Source of the DNA: DATFVJ01 sp963826515 | GTDB lineage: Bacteria > Actinomycetota > Actinomycetes > Streptosporangiales > Streptosporangiaceae | Direction of reading: 5' to 3' | Assembly: GCA_963826515.1 (NCBI GenBank) | Contig: CAWGXI010000009.1 | Span: 69,534 to 133,533, forward strand | Length of the DNA stretch: 64,000 bases | Shown: one piece after another, positions 35,895 through 44,412 of the stretch | Layout: each line of letters begins with the position of its first letter | How positions within the stretch are numbered: position 1 is the first letter of the stretch | Notes under the pieces: model-generated | Databases searched by the model: none | Told to the model about the DNA's origin: nothing | The model's input: the letters and a program-made list of their open reading frames with translations, nothing else | Translations under genes and position numbers: made by a program

Positions 35895-37685
35895 ATGGCG
35901 CGTGAAATCCGGACTGTCGGAGTGGTAGGCCTAGGCACCATGGGGTCGGGGATCGTGGAGGTCTTCGCCCGTAATGGAATCGAAGTGATCGCCGCGGAAG
36001 TGGATGACGCGGCCCTGGAACGGGGCCGGGCCATCCTGGCTGGATCGACGGACCGGGCCGTCAGCCGCGGCAAGATCTCCCCGCTGGAGCGGGACGCCCT
36101 GCTGGGCCGGGTCACCTTCGGCGTCGGCCTGGACGCGTTCCGCGGTGTCGACCTGGCCATCGAGACGGTGCCAGAGCAGCTGGAGATCAAGCGGCGCGTC
36201 TTCGCGGAGCTGGACCAGATCTGCCCCGATTCGGCGATCCTGGTCACGGGCACCTCCTCGCTGTCGGTCACCGAGATCTCGGTTGCTACCCGCCGACCAG
36301 ACCAGGTGGTCGGCATGCACTTCTTCAACCCGGCGCCGGTGATGAAGCTGGTCGAGGTGATCCGCACCGTGGTGACATCGCCGGATGTGATCGAGGACGT
36401 GGAGGCGCTGTGCGAGCGGCTGGGCAAGGTCGCGGTCACGGTGGGCGACCGGGCCGGGTTCATCGCCAACGCGCTGCTGTGCGGGTACCTTAACCACGCG
36501 GTGAGCATGTACGAGAGCGGGTACGTCAGCCGGGAGGACCTCGACGCCGCGATGAAGCTGGGCGCCGGCCTGCCGATGGGGCCACTGGCGCTGGTGGACC
36601 TGATCGGTGTGGACGTGGCATTCGAGATCCTGGACACCATTTACCATCGCGGCGGCCGGGACCGGCGGCACGCGCCCGCGGCCCTGATCAAGCAGATGGT
36701 CACGGCCGGGCTGCTCGGCCGCAAGACCGGCCGGGGCTTCTACACCTACGCCACGGCAGGTTCGCCGGCCGTTGTGCCCGATGAGCAGACCCCCGGCGGC
36801 AGTGGCGGGGCTCCAGAGGAGGCTGCGCGGTCGATCGCGAAGGTCGGGGTGGTCGGATCCGGCGTGATGGCGACCGGCATCGTTGAGGTGTTCGCCCGTG
36901 GCGGCTACGAGGTTGTCGCAGTCACCCGTGCCGAGGAGAAGGCGGCCCGGATGCGCGACGCGGTGACCGCGTCGATGACCAAGGGGGTCGTGCGCGGCAA
37001 GATCACCGAGGAGGACCGCGACGGGGCGCTTGCCCGGGTGACCTGGAGTTGGTCCCTGGACCGGCTCAGCGACACCGATCTCGTGGTGGAGGCAGTCGTC
37101 GAGGAACTGACAGTTAAGAAGGCCGTGTTCGCGAGCCTCGACGAGATCTGCAAGCCCGACGCCGTGCTTGCCACGACGACGTCCAGCCTGCCTGTGATCG
37201 AGTGCGCGATGGCGACCAGCCGCCCGGCGAAGGTGCTGGGGCTGCACTTCTTCAACCCTGCCCCGCTGATGCCACTGGTCGAGGTGGTACGAACGATCCG
37301 CAGTTCGGCGCAGACCGCCGCTGTCGGCACGGGGGTGTGCGCGCGCCTGGGTAAGACCGGCATCGTGTGCGCGGAACGGGCCGGCTTCATCGTCAACGCG
37401 CTGCTGTTCCCGTACCTCAACGACGCGGTGCGGATGCTGGAGTCGTCGTACTCGACCATCGACGGCATCGACAGCGCGATGAAGCTGGGCTGCGGATACC
37501 CGATGGGGCCGTTCCAGCTGCTGGACATCGTCGGCCTCGACGTCTCACTGGCCATCCAGCGCGAGCTGTACCTGGAGGCCCGGGAGCCTGGCCTCGCGCC
37601 GGCGCCGCTGCTGGAACACCTGGTCACCGCCGGATACCTGGGCAAGAAGGTGGGCCGCGGCTTCCGGGACTACACCGTCCGATGA
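35895..37685 (+). CDS. 3-hydroxyacyl-CoA dehydrogenase with two tandem dehydrogenase units
   Basis: A 596-residue protein from ATG 35895 with GGAGG five bases upstream. Each half repeats the full 3HCDH unit. Unit 1 (residues about 5-285) has the NAD loop VGVVGLGTMGSGIVEVFAR, then GMHFFNPAPVMKLVEVI and DRAGFIANALLCGYLNHAV. Unit 2 (about 310-590) has VGVVGSGVMATGIVEVFAR, GLHFFNPAPLMPLVEVV and ERAGFIVNALLFPYLNDAV. It oxidises 3-hydroxyacyl-CoA in fatty-acid beta-oxidation or aromatic breakdown. No crotonase domain is present. A fused duplication of FadB2-type enzymes. Confidence 0.93.
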   Translation: MAREIRTVGVVGLGTMGSGIVEVFARNGIEVIAAEVDDAALERGRAILAGSTDRAVSRGKISPLERDALLGRVTFGVGLDAFRGVDLAIETVPEQLEIKRRVFAELDQICPDSAILVTGTSSLSVTEISVATRRPDQVVGMHFFNPAPVMKLVEVIRTVVTSPDVIEDVEALCERLGKVAVTVGDRAGFIANALLCGYLNHAVSMYESGYVSREDLDAAMKLGAGLPMGPLALVDLIGVDVAFEILDTIYHRGGRDRRHAPAALIKQMVTAGLLGRKTGRGFYTYATAGSPAVVPDEQTPGGSGGAPEEAARSIAKVGVVGSGVMATGIVEVFARGGYEVVAVTRAEEKAARMRDAVTASMTKGVVRGKITEEDRDGALARVTWSWSLDRLSDTDLVVEAVVEELTVKKAVFASLDEICKPDAVLATTTSSLPVIECAMATSRPAKVLGLHFFNPAPLMPLVEVVRTIRSSAQTAAVGTGVCARLGKTGIVCAERAGFIVNALLFPYLNDAVRMLESSYSTIDGIDSAMKLGCGYPMGPFQLLDIVGLDVSLAIQRELYLEAREPGLAPAPLLEHLVTAGYLGKKVGRGFRDYTVR

Positions 37686-37982
37686 CCATCAGGTGGCGAC
37701 GTGAGCATGTCACGCGGCGTCTTCCGGCAGGTCGGCACGGGCACGCCCGGCTAGCCACCCGCGGCCGGCAGCGCTACGCCGGGCCACGGCTGCCAGCGTC
37801 CCTTGCTGCCGCGAGCCGGACAGCAGCCTTTTGGGAGGACGGGGTGGTGGCAATACCAGGCGAGCGAGTGCGGTCATCCACCTTGAAGATTCCCGTCCGG
37901 AGAAGCACGCCTCAAGGACGCCCCATGACTCCTCCAACGCAAGTGGCAACTTCTACTTTGAGGTGACGCTGGGCTACCGGCG

Positions 37983-38929
37983 TTGCGAGATGTGGAGGGT
38001 CTGACTGCGACCGCCTTGGCCGGGGCTGTCCCCGCGGTTGCTCCATGGCGGAGCGCCTCGCTGCCAAGAACGCTCGACGCCGCCGGCCTGGCGCGACTGC
38101 TGGCCAGTTGTGATCGTCGCCGTGCCACCGGGCGGCGTGACTTCGCGATCTTGATGCTGCTGGCACGCCTCGGGCTACGCGTCGGCGAGGCGGCCGCGCT
38201 CTGCCTCGACGACTTCGACTGGCGGGCTGGCGAGATGGTGGTGCGGGGAAAAGGTGATCGGCAAGAGCTCTTGCCGCTGCCAGACGACGTCGGCGAGGCG
38301 GTGGCCAGCTACCTGCGCCGAGGCCGGCAGCGCGTCGAGTGCCGGCGGTTGTTCTTGCGAGTGCATGCGCCCACGGCAGGGCTGTCGGGCGACGGAGTGA
38401 CCAACGTTGTTCGCGCCGCGTGCTGACGGGCCGGCTTCCCGGTGGTCGGCGCTCACCGGCTGCGGCACTTCGCCGCCACAGAGACGCTGCGCCAAGGCGC
38501 CTCCCTGGCTGAGGTCGGCCAGCTGCTCCGCCATCGGAGCTCCTTCTCCACCCAGATATACGCCAAAGGCGCGGAGTTGCATCGGATGCAACATTCCGCA
38601 TCTGGCGTGAGGACGGTGCCGTAAGGGATTCAAGCTTTGGCTCTCCAGCGGCCAGATCCGACAGGCGGCGCGAAACACCAGGTCAGAGAGCCGTGACAGG
38701 AGCCGGTTGCACCAGGCGCGACGATGTTGCATCCAGTTTGGTCGCATCGCTTGACCGCTTGTTGCGTACAACGCAACGGCAAAACCCATCAACGAGGACA
38801 GCGGGTCGCATCTCTCTCTGCCTCAAGCTGAGGTATTTAGCATGGTTGGTAAACCGCTCCCTACCAGTTAAGGTCGACCAGGCCGCCTTGCGCCAGGTCG
38901 TTCGCTCGTGGACGGGGGGCGCGCGATGA
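37983..38929 (+). pseudogene. Tyrosine recombinase 1 of a multi-integrase set; nonsense codon and insertion
   Basis: The catalytic domain is recognisable: first Arg in LLARLGLRVGEAAALCL, Lys in VVRGKGDRQELLPLP, HxxR in GAHRLRHFAATETLRQG, the second His in VGQLLRHRS and Tyr in FSTQIYAK. An in-frame TGA at 38424-38426 (VVRAAC stop RAGFPVV) replaces an expected Arg. Right after the catalytic tyrosine about 300 bp of foreign DNA is inserted; the tail KVDQAALRQVVRSW resumes at 38867 and ends TGA 38929, overlapping recombinase 2's ATG. The N-terminal core-binding domain is missing. Confidence 0.8.
38567..38866. other. About 300-bp insertion splitting recombinase 1
   Basis: Sequence between GCCAA and AAGGTCGACC interrupts the codons for IYAK/VDQAAL. 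It carries several short inverted motifs (GCATCGGATGC, GTTGCGTACAACGCAAC) and is less GC-rich than its flanks. No ORF of note and no obvious terminal inverted repeats; at most a 2-bp duplication (AA). Confidence 0.6.
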
Positions 38930-39318
38930 GCGACCTTCACCAGAGTGTCGATGACTACCTCTGGCTGCGCAGGGCCCTCGGCTTCACCCTCCAGCGCCAC
39001 GGCCGGCTCCTGCCCGGTCTGGTGGGCTACCTCCCGGCAGCGGGGACGACGACGCTCACCACCAGGCTCGCCCTGCAGCGGGCCACGAGCTTGGAAGGCC
39101 ACCCTGACGAGTCGCCGATCCGGCTCGCGATCGCCCGGGAGTTTGCCCGCTACCTCGCGACCTTCGATCCCGCCACTGAGGTGCCGCCAGTTGACCTGCT
39201 GCCCGGCTCTCCCTGGCCAACGGCCCGGGCGCGAGGCCGCCAGGCATTCTGCCCCCCGCCAGGCGCGAGGCCGCAAGCTATTCTGCCCCCCGCCCCAGGC
39301 GGCAGGGCGCCCATCTGA
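38926..39318 (+). pseudogene. Tyrosine recombinase 2, N-terminal fragment
   Basis: ATG 38926 overlaps the recombinase 1 stop (ATGA). The protein begins MSDLHQSVDDYLWLRRALGF, LLPGLVGYLPAAGTTTLTTR, then FARYLATFDPATEVPPVDLL, the standard opening of the second integrase of such sets. After about 39205 the similarity ends in repeats and a stop, so the catalytic domain is gone. Confidence 0.75.
39229..39294. repeat. Two direct repeats of about 32 bp
   Basis: GCGCGAGGCCGCCAGGCATT plus TCTGCCCCCCGCC is followed at once by a second copy with CAAGCT replacing CCAGGC. It lies at the breakpoint of recombinase 2. Confidence 0.75.
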
Positions 39319-39737
39319 TTGGCCCCGCCTGACCGCCCTCTGACGCGGACCCGCCCCATGCCCCCCGGCCACGGCCGGGGACACGCGAAGGGATGAATGC
39401 AGCCAGCGGCACTGCCCGCACCGGATAAACCCGGAACATGGGACGACCTGAAAACAATTGAATACCCGCGCACGACCCCCCCGGCTCCCATTCCCCGCCG
39501 CCCAATTATCGGGCTCCCGGCCGGTCACCTCAAGGACGCCTCCGGCGCCGCTACGCGGCCGGGCTCCGCCCGGTCCTTGACCTGCCCGGCCGCTCGCCAC
39601 AGACATCGGCAGCTATCGGGGAATGACAGACGCTAGTCACGCATGCCCCCGCACAGCCGCCACAACCCGAAAACCCCAGCTCAGGCACCCCTTGACACGG
39701 CCCCGCTCCTTCAGGGATGAATAGCTACGTCACGGAC
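39319..39737. other. Intergenic region with GC-rich hairpin
   Basis: About 420 bases between recombinase 2 and the truncated IS630 copy. The inverted repeat TCAAGGAC (39530-39537) / GTCCTTGA (39573-39580) encloses a GC-rich loop with further short palindromes (CGGCGCCG). It also has AT-rich tracts (CTGAAAACAATTGAATAC near 39448). It could be a transfer or replication site of a former element, but no gene supports this. Confidence 0.4.
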
Positions 39738-40512
39738 ATCCATGGCGAAACGTTCCGGCTTGTCCCGGTCCACTATCGGCCGGATCTGGAAGGCTTTCGG
39801 GCTAAAGCCCCATCTGGCGGATACGTTCAAGCTGTCATCCGATCCGCTGTTCGTGGAGAAGGTCTACGATGTCGCCGGGTTGTACCTGAATCCGCCTGAG
39901 CACGCAGTTGTGCTATGCGCGGACGAGAAGTCCCAGGTCCAGGCTCTTGACCGGTCTCAGCCGGTGCTGCCGATGATGCCCGGCATGCCCGAGAAGCGGA
40001 CGCATGGCTATGTCCGGCACGGCACCGTTGACCTGTTCGCGGCGTTTGACATCGCGACCGGCCTGGTGATCGCGAAAACCTGCAAAAGCCACCGGGCGAA
40101 GGAATGGATCAAGTTCCTGGAGGAGATCGACAAGCAGGTGCCGCAGCTGGCAGAACCGGGCGAGCACGGCGGAGAGCCGCATGTCCTGCAGATCCACATC
40201 ATCGCGGACAACTACGCCACGCATAAGACCCCGGCTGTCCAGGAATGGCTGAACAAGCACCCGCGGTTCCATGTTCATTTCACGCCGACCAGTTCGTCCT
40301 GGCTGAACCAGGTAGAGCGCTGGTTCGGGCTTTTGACCGGGAAACTCCTGCGCCGAGGCGTGCACAAGTCGGTCAGGCAGCTCGAGAAGGACATCCTTGC
40401 CTGGGTGGACAACTGGAACGAGGACCCCAAACCCTTCATCTGGACGAAATCTGCGGAAGAAATCCTCGAATCACTCGGCCGACTTCTCCGGCGAATCAAA
40501 GACCCGGGACGC
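39738..40512 (+). pseudogene. IS630 element A-type transposase, 5'-truncated copy
   Basis: From ATG 39742 (MAKRSGLSRSTIGRIWKAFG) the frame is over 95 percent identical by eye to the last 257 residues of transposase A, including all three catalytic regions (CADEKSQ, IIADNYATH, LNQVERWF). Identity begins abruptly at about 39738, so the first HTH and the left end are missing. The right end (GACCCGGGACGC, then TA at 40513-40514) is kept. It cannot move on its own. Confidence 0.88.
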
Positions 40513-40515
40513 TAG

Positions 40516-40635
40516 CTGAAGGTGACGTTGGTGATGCCGATGGCGATGGAGACCGGGTCCCGGACCGGGGAGCCGTCGGGCTTGTGCCAGGGCTTGGTCT
40601 CCTTGGCGGCGAGGTCGGCGCGGGCGAAGATGAAG
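40516..40635 (-). pseudogene. C-terminal remnant of an unidentified gene next to the IS end
   Basis: The minus strand gives FIFARADLAAKETKPWHKPD, GSPVRDPVSIAIGITNVTFS and then a TAG formed with the IS630 target TA. Codon use looks real, but the preceding frame is closed by a stop. The family is not recognised. Confidence 0.35.
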
Positions 40636-40637
40636 GG

Positions 40638-42002
40638 TCAGGCCAGGGTCTTCCCGTCGACCGACTGGCGGGTGGCGGTGATCTGGCTGTGGAGCACCTT
40701 GAGCGCGGCGACGTAGATCTCGGAGAAGGTGGGGAAGGGCTGGATGACATCGCGCAGTACCTGCAGCGGCACGCGGGCGCGGATGGCCAGGGTGGCCTGC
40801 TGCAGCCATTCGCCGGCCTCGGGGCCGAGGGCGCAGGCGCCGGTGAGCCGCTCGCCGTCGCTGAGCAGGGTCAGGAAGCCGTTGGACTCGGCGTAGGCGC
40901 GCGTGTAGGTAGCCGTCTTAGCCACCTCGGACACCGGGGTGGTGGCGCTGAACCGGGCCTCGGTCGCGCCCACCGAGGCCGCTTGCGGGTCGGTGTAGAC
41001 GACGTCTGGTATGGCCTGGTAGCTGGCCTCGCGCGGCTCGCCGAGGATGTTCGCGGCGACGACTTCGCCCTGGTATTTGCCGACGTGGGTGAGCAGCCGC
41101 ACGCCGGTGACGTCGCCGACGGCCCACAGCCGTTCACCGGCGCGCAGGTGCGCGTCGACCGGGATGCCATGCCCATCTGGCGTGACGCCGACCGTCTCCA
41201 GGCCGAGCCCGTCCACGCGCGGACGCCGGCCGGTGGCCAGGAGCAGGCGGTCGCCGCGCAGCTCGCGGCCGTTGTCGAGGGCCAGGACGTAGGCCTCCCC
41301 GTCATGCCGCGCCGCGGTCGCGCGCACGCCCAGGAGCAGCTCGACGCCGTCGGCGCGCAGGACCTCGCCGAGCGCCTCGCCCAGCGGCATTGGCTCGCGG
41401 GCGAGCACGTGGGCGGCGGCCTCGGCGAGGGCCACGTCGCCGCCCAGGCGGCGCACGGCCTGGGCCATCTCGGCGCCGACCGGCCCGCCGCCGAGTATCA
41501 GCAGGCGGCGCGGGATGGCCTTCATACCGGTCACCTCGCGGTTGGTCCAGACGCCTTCGAGCTCGCGCAGGCCCGGGACGGGCGGCACGACCGGATCCGA
41601 GCCGGTGGCCACGACGACGTGCCTGGCGGTGTGCCGCGCGCCGTCGACCTCGACGACGCCCGGCCCGGCGAGCTTGCCGCGGCCGCGTAGCAGGTCGATA
41701 CCCTTGCCCGCCAGCCAGCGTTCCTGCCCGGCGTCGGAGTAGTCCGAGACCATGAAGTCCCGCCAAGCCAGCGCCGCCGCGACGTCGACCCGCGCGCTGG
41801 CCGCCGCCTCGGACGCGCCATGCGCCGCCTCGCCGGGGCGAAGCAGCGTCTTGGACGGGATGCACGCCCAGTACGAGCACTCGCCCCCCACCAGCTCGCG
41901 CTCGACCAGGGCCACCCGCAGGCCGCCGTCGGCCAGCTCGCCGGCGCAGTGCTCGCCCGGCGAGCCGCCGCCCACGACGATGACATCATAGTCGCTGTTC
42001 AT
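40638..42002 (-). CDS. FAD-dependent pyridine nucleotide-disulfide oxidoreductase
   Basis: A 454-residue flavoprotein of the dihydrolipoamide/mercuric reductase group. FAD loop VIVVGGGSPGEHCAGELA; redox-active disulfide CSYWACIPSK (Cys about 41 and 46); NAD(P) loop RRLLILGGGPVGAEMAQAV; second FAD contact LWAVGDVTG; C-terminal dimerisation domain without the HPT-type His-Glu pair of lipoamide dehydrogenase (here LRDVIQPFPTFSE). The substrate is therefore not lipoamide by default. ATG 42002 overlaps the VOC gene stop (ATGA), so the two are co-translated. Confidence 0.9.
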   Translation of the reverse strand: MNSDYDVIVVGGGSPGEHCAGELADGGLRVALVERELVGGECSYWACIPSKTLLRPGEAAHGASEAAASARVDVAAALAWRDFMVSDYSDAGQERWLAGKGIDLLRGRGKLAGPGVVEVDGARHTARHVVVATGSDPVVPPVPGLRELEGVWTNREVTGMKAIPRRLLILGGGPVGAEMAQAVRRLGGDVALAEAAAHVLAREPMPLGEALGEVLRADGVELLLGVRATAARHDGEAYVLALDNGRELRGDRLLLATGRRPRVDGLGLETVGVTPDGHGIPVDAHLRAGERLWAVGDVTGVRLLTHVGKYQGEVVAANILGEPREASYQAIPDVVYTDPQAASVGATEARFSATTPVSEVAKTATYTRAYAESNGFLTLLSDGERLTGACALGPEAGEWLQQATLAIRARVPLQVLRDVIQPFPTFSEIYVAALKVLHSQITATRQSVDGKTLA

Positions 42003-42682
42003 TTGCTCGCTCGCGGCCTAGCCTGGCCGGGGCGCCCGGCCTGCTCTTGCTCTATGTACTGCGCGTACCAGTCCGGGTCGGCGTGCCCGATCTGCTCCTC
42101 GTGCCGGCCGGGCGGTGCCGCCGGACGCCGCAGAGAGGCGGCCCGATCGGCCGTGGGATCAAAGGTCACCTGCATCGAGGTACCCCTTCTCTGTAAAGAA
42201 CTGTCGGCCCGGCCGGGCCGGCAGTCACCAGGTCCGGGCCCGGGTCGCCGGCCCGGAATGCGGGTGGTGATCTCCTGGAGCAGCCAGCCGTTGCCGTCCG
42301 GGTCGCTGAACGAGGCAAACGAACCGTAGCTTTTATGGTCCGGATCCGGGCCAGCCACGCGTCCCTCGGTCCCGGCGTGGTGGAACACCCCGCCCGCGTC
42401 ATGGAATACCTCGCTCACCTCGGCGCCGCTACCAGCGAGCTCGGCCTGGGCCGCGTCGATATCGGCGACTACGAGCTGCAGCCCCTGAGTGGAGCCCGGC
42501 GCGGCCGAGGTGACCCCCGTACCGAAGATGATCGAGCACGCCGAGCCCGGAGGTGTCAGCTGCGCCACCCGGAAATCCGCTCCGGCGGCGAAGTCGGCAT
42601 CCTCCCGCCAGCCGAGTGCCTTGTAGAAGTTCTTGGCCCGGTCCACGTCGGCGACCGGCACCACCACAACCTCGAGCTTCAT
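41999..42682 (-). CDS. VOC (glyoxalase-like) protein with C-terminal extension
   Basis: A 227-residue protein from ATG 42682. Residues 1-125 form a VOC domain: MKLEVVVVPVADVDRAKNFY, GWREDADFAAGADFRVAQL, LVVADIDAAQAELAGSGAEV and SFSDPDGNGWLLQEI, with the family's metal-binding positions only partly kept. After a Pro/Arg linker comes a tail (ADPDWYAQYIEQEQAGRPG) that could instead be a separate ORF from ATG 42173 with its own AGAAGGGG. It is coupled to the flavoprotein gene. The role is unknown. Confidence 0.82.
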   Translation of the reverse strand: MKLEVVVVPVADVDRAKNFYKALGWREDADFAAGADFRVAQLTPPGSACSIIFGTGVTSAAPGSTQGLQLVVADIDAAQAELAGSGAEVSEVFHDAGGVFHHAGTEGRVAGPDPDHKSYGSFASFSDPDGNGWLLQEITTRIPGRRPGPGPGDCRPGRADSSLQRRGTSMQVTFDPTADRAASLRRPAAPPGRHEEQIGHADPDWYAQYIEQEQAGRPGQARPRASK

Positions 42683-43202
42683 ATTCACGACCTCCGCTCC
42701 TCTCATTTTGATGTCGGTGGCCTGTGTCAATGCCACCGGGGCTGGTTCTGTGCCACCCGGGCTTGTCCTGGCATCCACGCTCGCGCCAGTTATCGTCGAA
42801 GTCCAGGAGTGCAGAGCCGATCGCCCGGAGGAGATTGGTGGTCGGCAGTGACAGCTTCAATGAGGTCTTCAGGCCGAGCAACAGCCCGGTCGCGATCAGG
42901 GCAGCGTCGGGCTAGGCACCAAGCGGCTCGCTCGCTGAGCGTTCCCGGCACTGCGGCGAGAAGCTGCCGGCCTCAGGCTATATCCGTCATGTCTCCGTTG
43001 CGGGCCTGCCGGTCGCCGGCGTGCTCACCGAGCGTCCTGACTTGCCGGTGATCGCCGATGCTGCGGCGGTGGCCGATGGCGAAGGTGGGCCCCTCAGGAG
43101 CCAATTACACCGCGGGGCCATCGTCGGCGGCCTCCGGTGGGTTACGCCAGCCGACCGCGGGTCATGCGCACCCTAGTACCAACCAGAAGATGACCAGTCC
43201 TG
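42683..43202. other. Intergenic region with coding-like debris
   Basis: About 520 bases. One plus-strand stretch near 42980-43100 (HVSVAGLPVAGVLTERPDLP) looks coding but I cannot place it. It may be the lost 5' part of the oxidoreductase pseudogene or another fragment. Confidence 0.35.
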
Positions 43203-43848
43203 CTGGATCAGCGTCCTGGGCACGACGGGCGTGACCGCCTACGTCGGGATCCACGACGTAGGCCGGGCGACACCACCGTGCTGGTCAGCGCCGCCGGCGC
43301 CGTCGGCGGCGTGGCGGTCCAGCTCGCCAAGGCCGCAGGCGCGCACGTCGTGGCCATCGCCGGCGGGTAGCGTCGCAACCGATCACGCCGAAGCAGCTGC
43401 TCGGTGCCGACGTCGCCGTCGACTACAGCGACCCCGCCTTCCCGGAGCGTCTGCGGCAGCCCGCGGGCGAGGGCATCTACATTTTCCTCGACAACGTCGG
43501 CGGCCGCCAGCTCACGCTTGCGCTGTCCGTGATGAAGAACCACGGCAGCGTCGTGCTGTGCGGGTCGGTCAGCAGCTACACTCGCCCGGACGATCCCAAC
43601 GTCGGCGCCGACCTCACCGACGCGGTGTTCAAGCGGATCACCCTGCATGGCTACATCGTCAGCGAATACTACCCGCAGTGGCTGTTCCGATTCGAGCGGA
43701 ACTCGGGGCGGTGCTGCGCGCCGAGCGCCTGCGGACGGTGGCCAGCGAGTTCGAGGGACTCGAGCACGCGCCCGAGGCCCTCGCGACGGTCTTCGACCGC
43801 GGCTCGCCCTATATCGGCAGGCGGGTCGTCCGGATCTCGCAGGGGTAG
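43203..43848 (+). pseudogene. NADP-dependent MDR oxidoreductase, frameshifted
   Basis: Segments in three frames read in order: VLGTTGVTAYVGIHDVG, then VLVSAAGAVGGVAVQLAKAAG (with frame changes), KQLLGADVAVDYSDPAF, IYIFLDNVGGRQLTLALSVM, HGSVVLCGSVSSYTRPD, ITLHGYIVSEYYPQWLFRF, and finally FEGLEHAPEALATVFDRGS to the stop at 43848. This is the C-terminal two thirds of a CurA-like double-bond reductase. At least three shifts and no start. Confidence 0.8.
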
Positions 43849-44412
43849 GCCTCGGAGCGATCCCGGCGCGCGCGACGCCTGGGCGGACGTCACCGCAGCC
43901 GTGAGTGACTGACCACAGCGCGGAATCAGCACATCGGAGCTTCATCAACCGCTTCCCCGATGCCGGCCTAGTAGCAATGCCGGGTAGTTAAGGGCCGGGC
44001 GTGGCGATCAAGCAGTGGTCTCGGCGTGTCGCGGATTGAGTTGTCGTCTCGGGGCCGTTGACGGCGACGGTCAGGGCGGTTACCGGGGTGCTGCGCGCGG
44101 GCCGGTGCGGGTCGGCCTTGTTCCAGCGCGATAGCGGGGATTTGACTTTGCGGGTGCTGACCCGGGGGCGGCGGGGCGGGAGCAGGCCGTCCAGGACGGC
44201 GCGGCCGATGCGGCCGGTGAGGCTGGCGTCGGCGGTGACCACGCCGGCGGCTTGCGGTCAGGGTCTGCCTGGCGGCTTCCAGGGCGATGGTGAAGCTGGC
44301 CCGGTCGGGGTCGGTGCCGGGGACCGATTCGGCGGCGGTGGCCATGGCCCGGCGCAGCGCCTGGTAGAGGGCCAGCAGCGCCCACATCTGCTGTTCCAGG
44401 CCGGCTGGGTCT

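Noticed and set aside
35931..37247. 438-residue minus-strand frame
   Set aside because: Antisense of the 3-hydroxyacyl-CoA dehydrogenase; His/Arg/Asp-rich and without family motifs.
37983..38929. Programmed TGA readthrough or selenocysteine in recombinase 1
   Set aside because: The residue replaced is an ordinary Arg between the catalytic boxes, the gene is damaged elsewhere, and no SECIS-like hairpin is evident directly after the codon.
40245..41690. 481-residue plus-strand frame
   Set aside because: Antisense of the flavoprotein oxidoreductase; Gly/Val/Asp/Arg composition typical of shadow frames.
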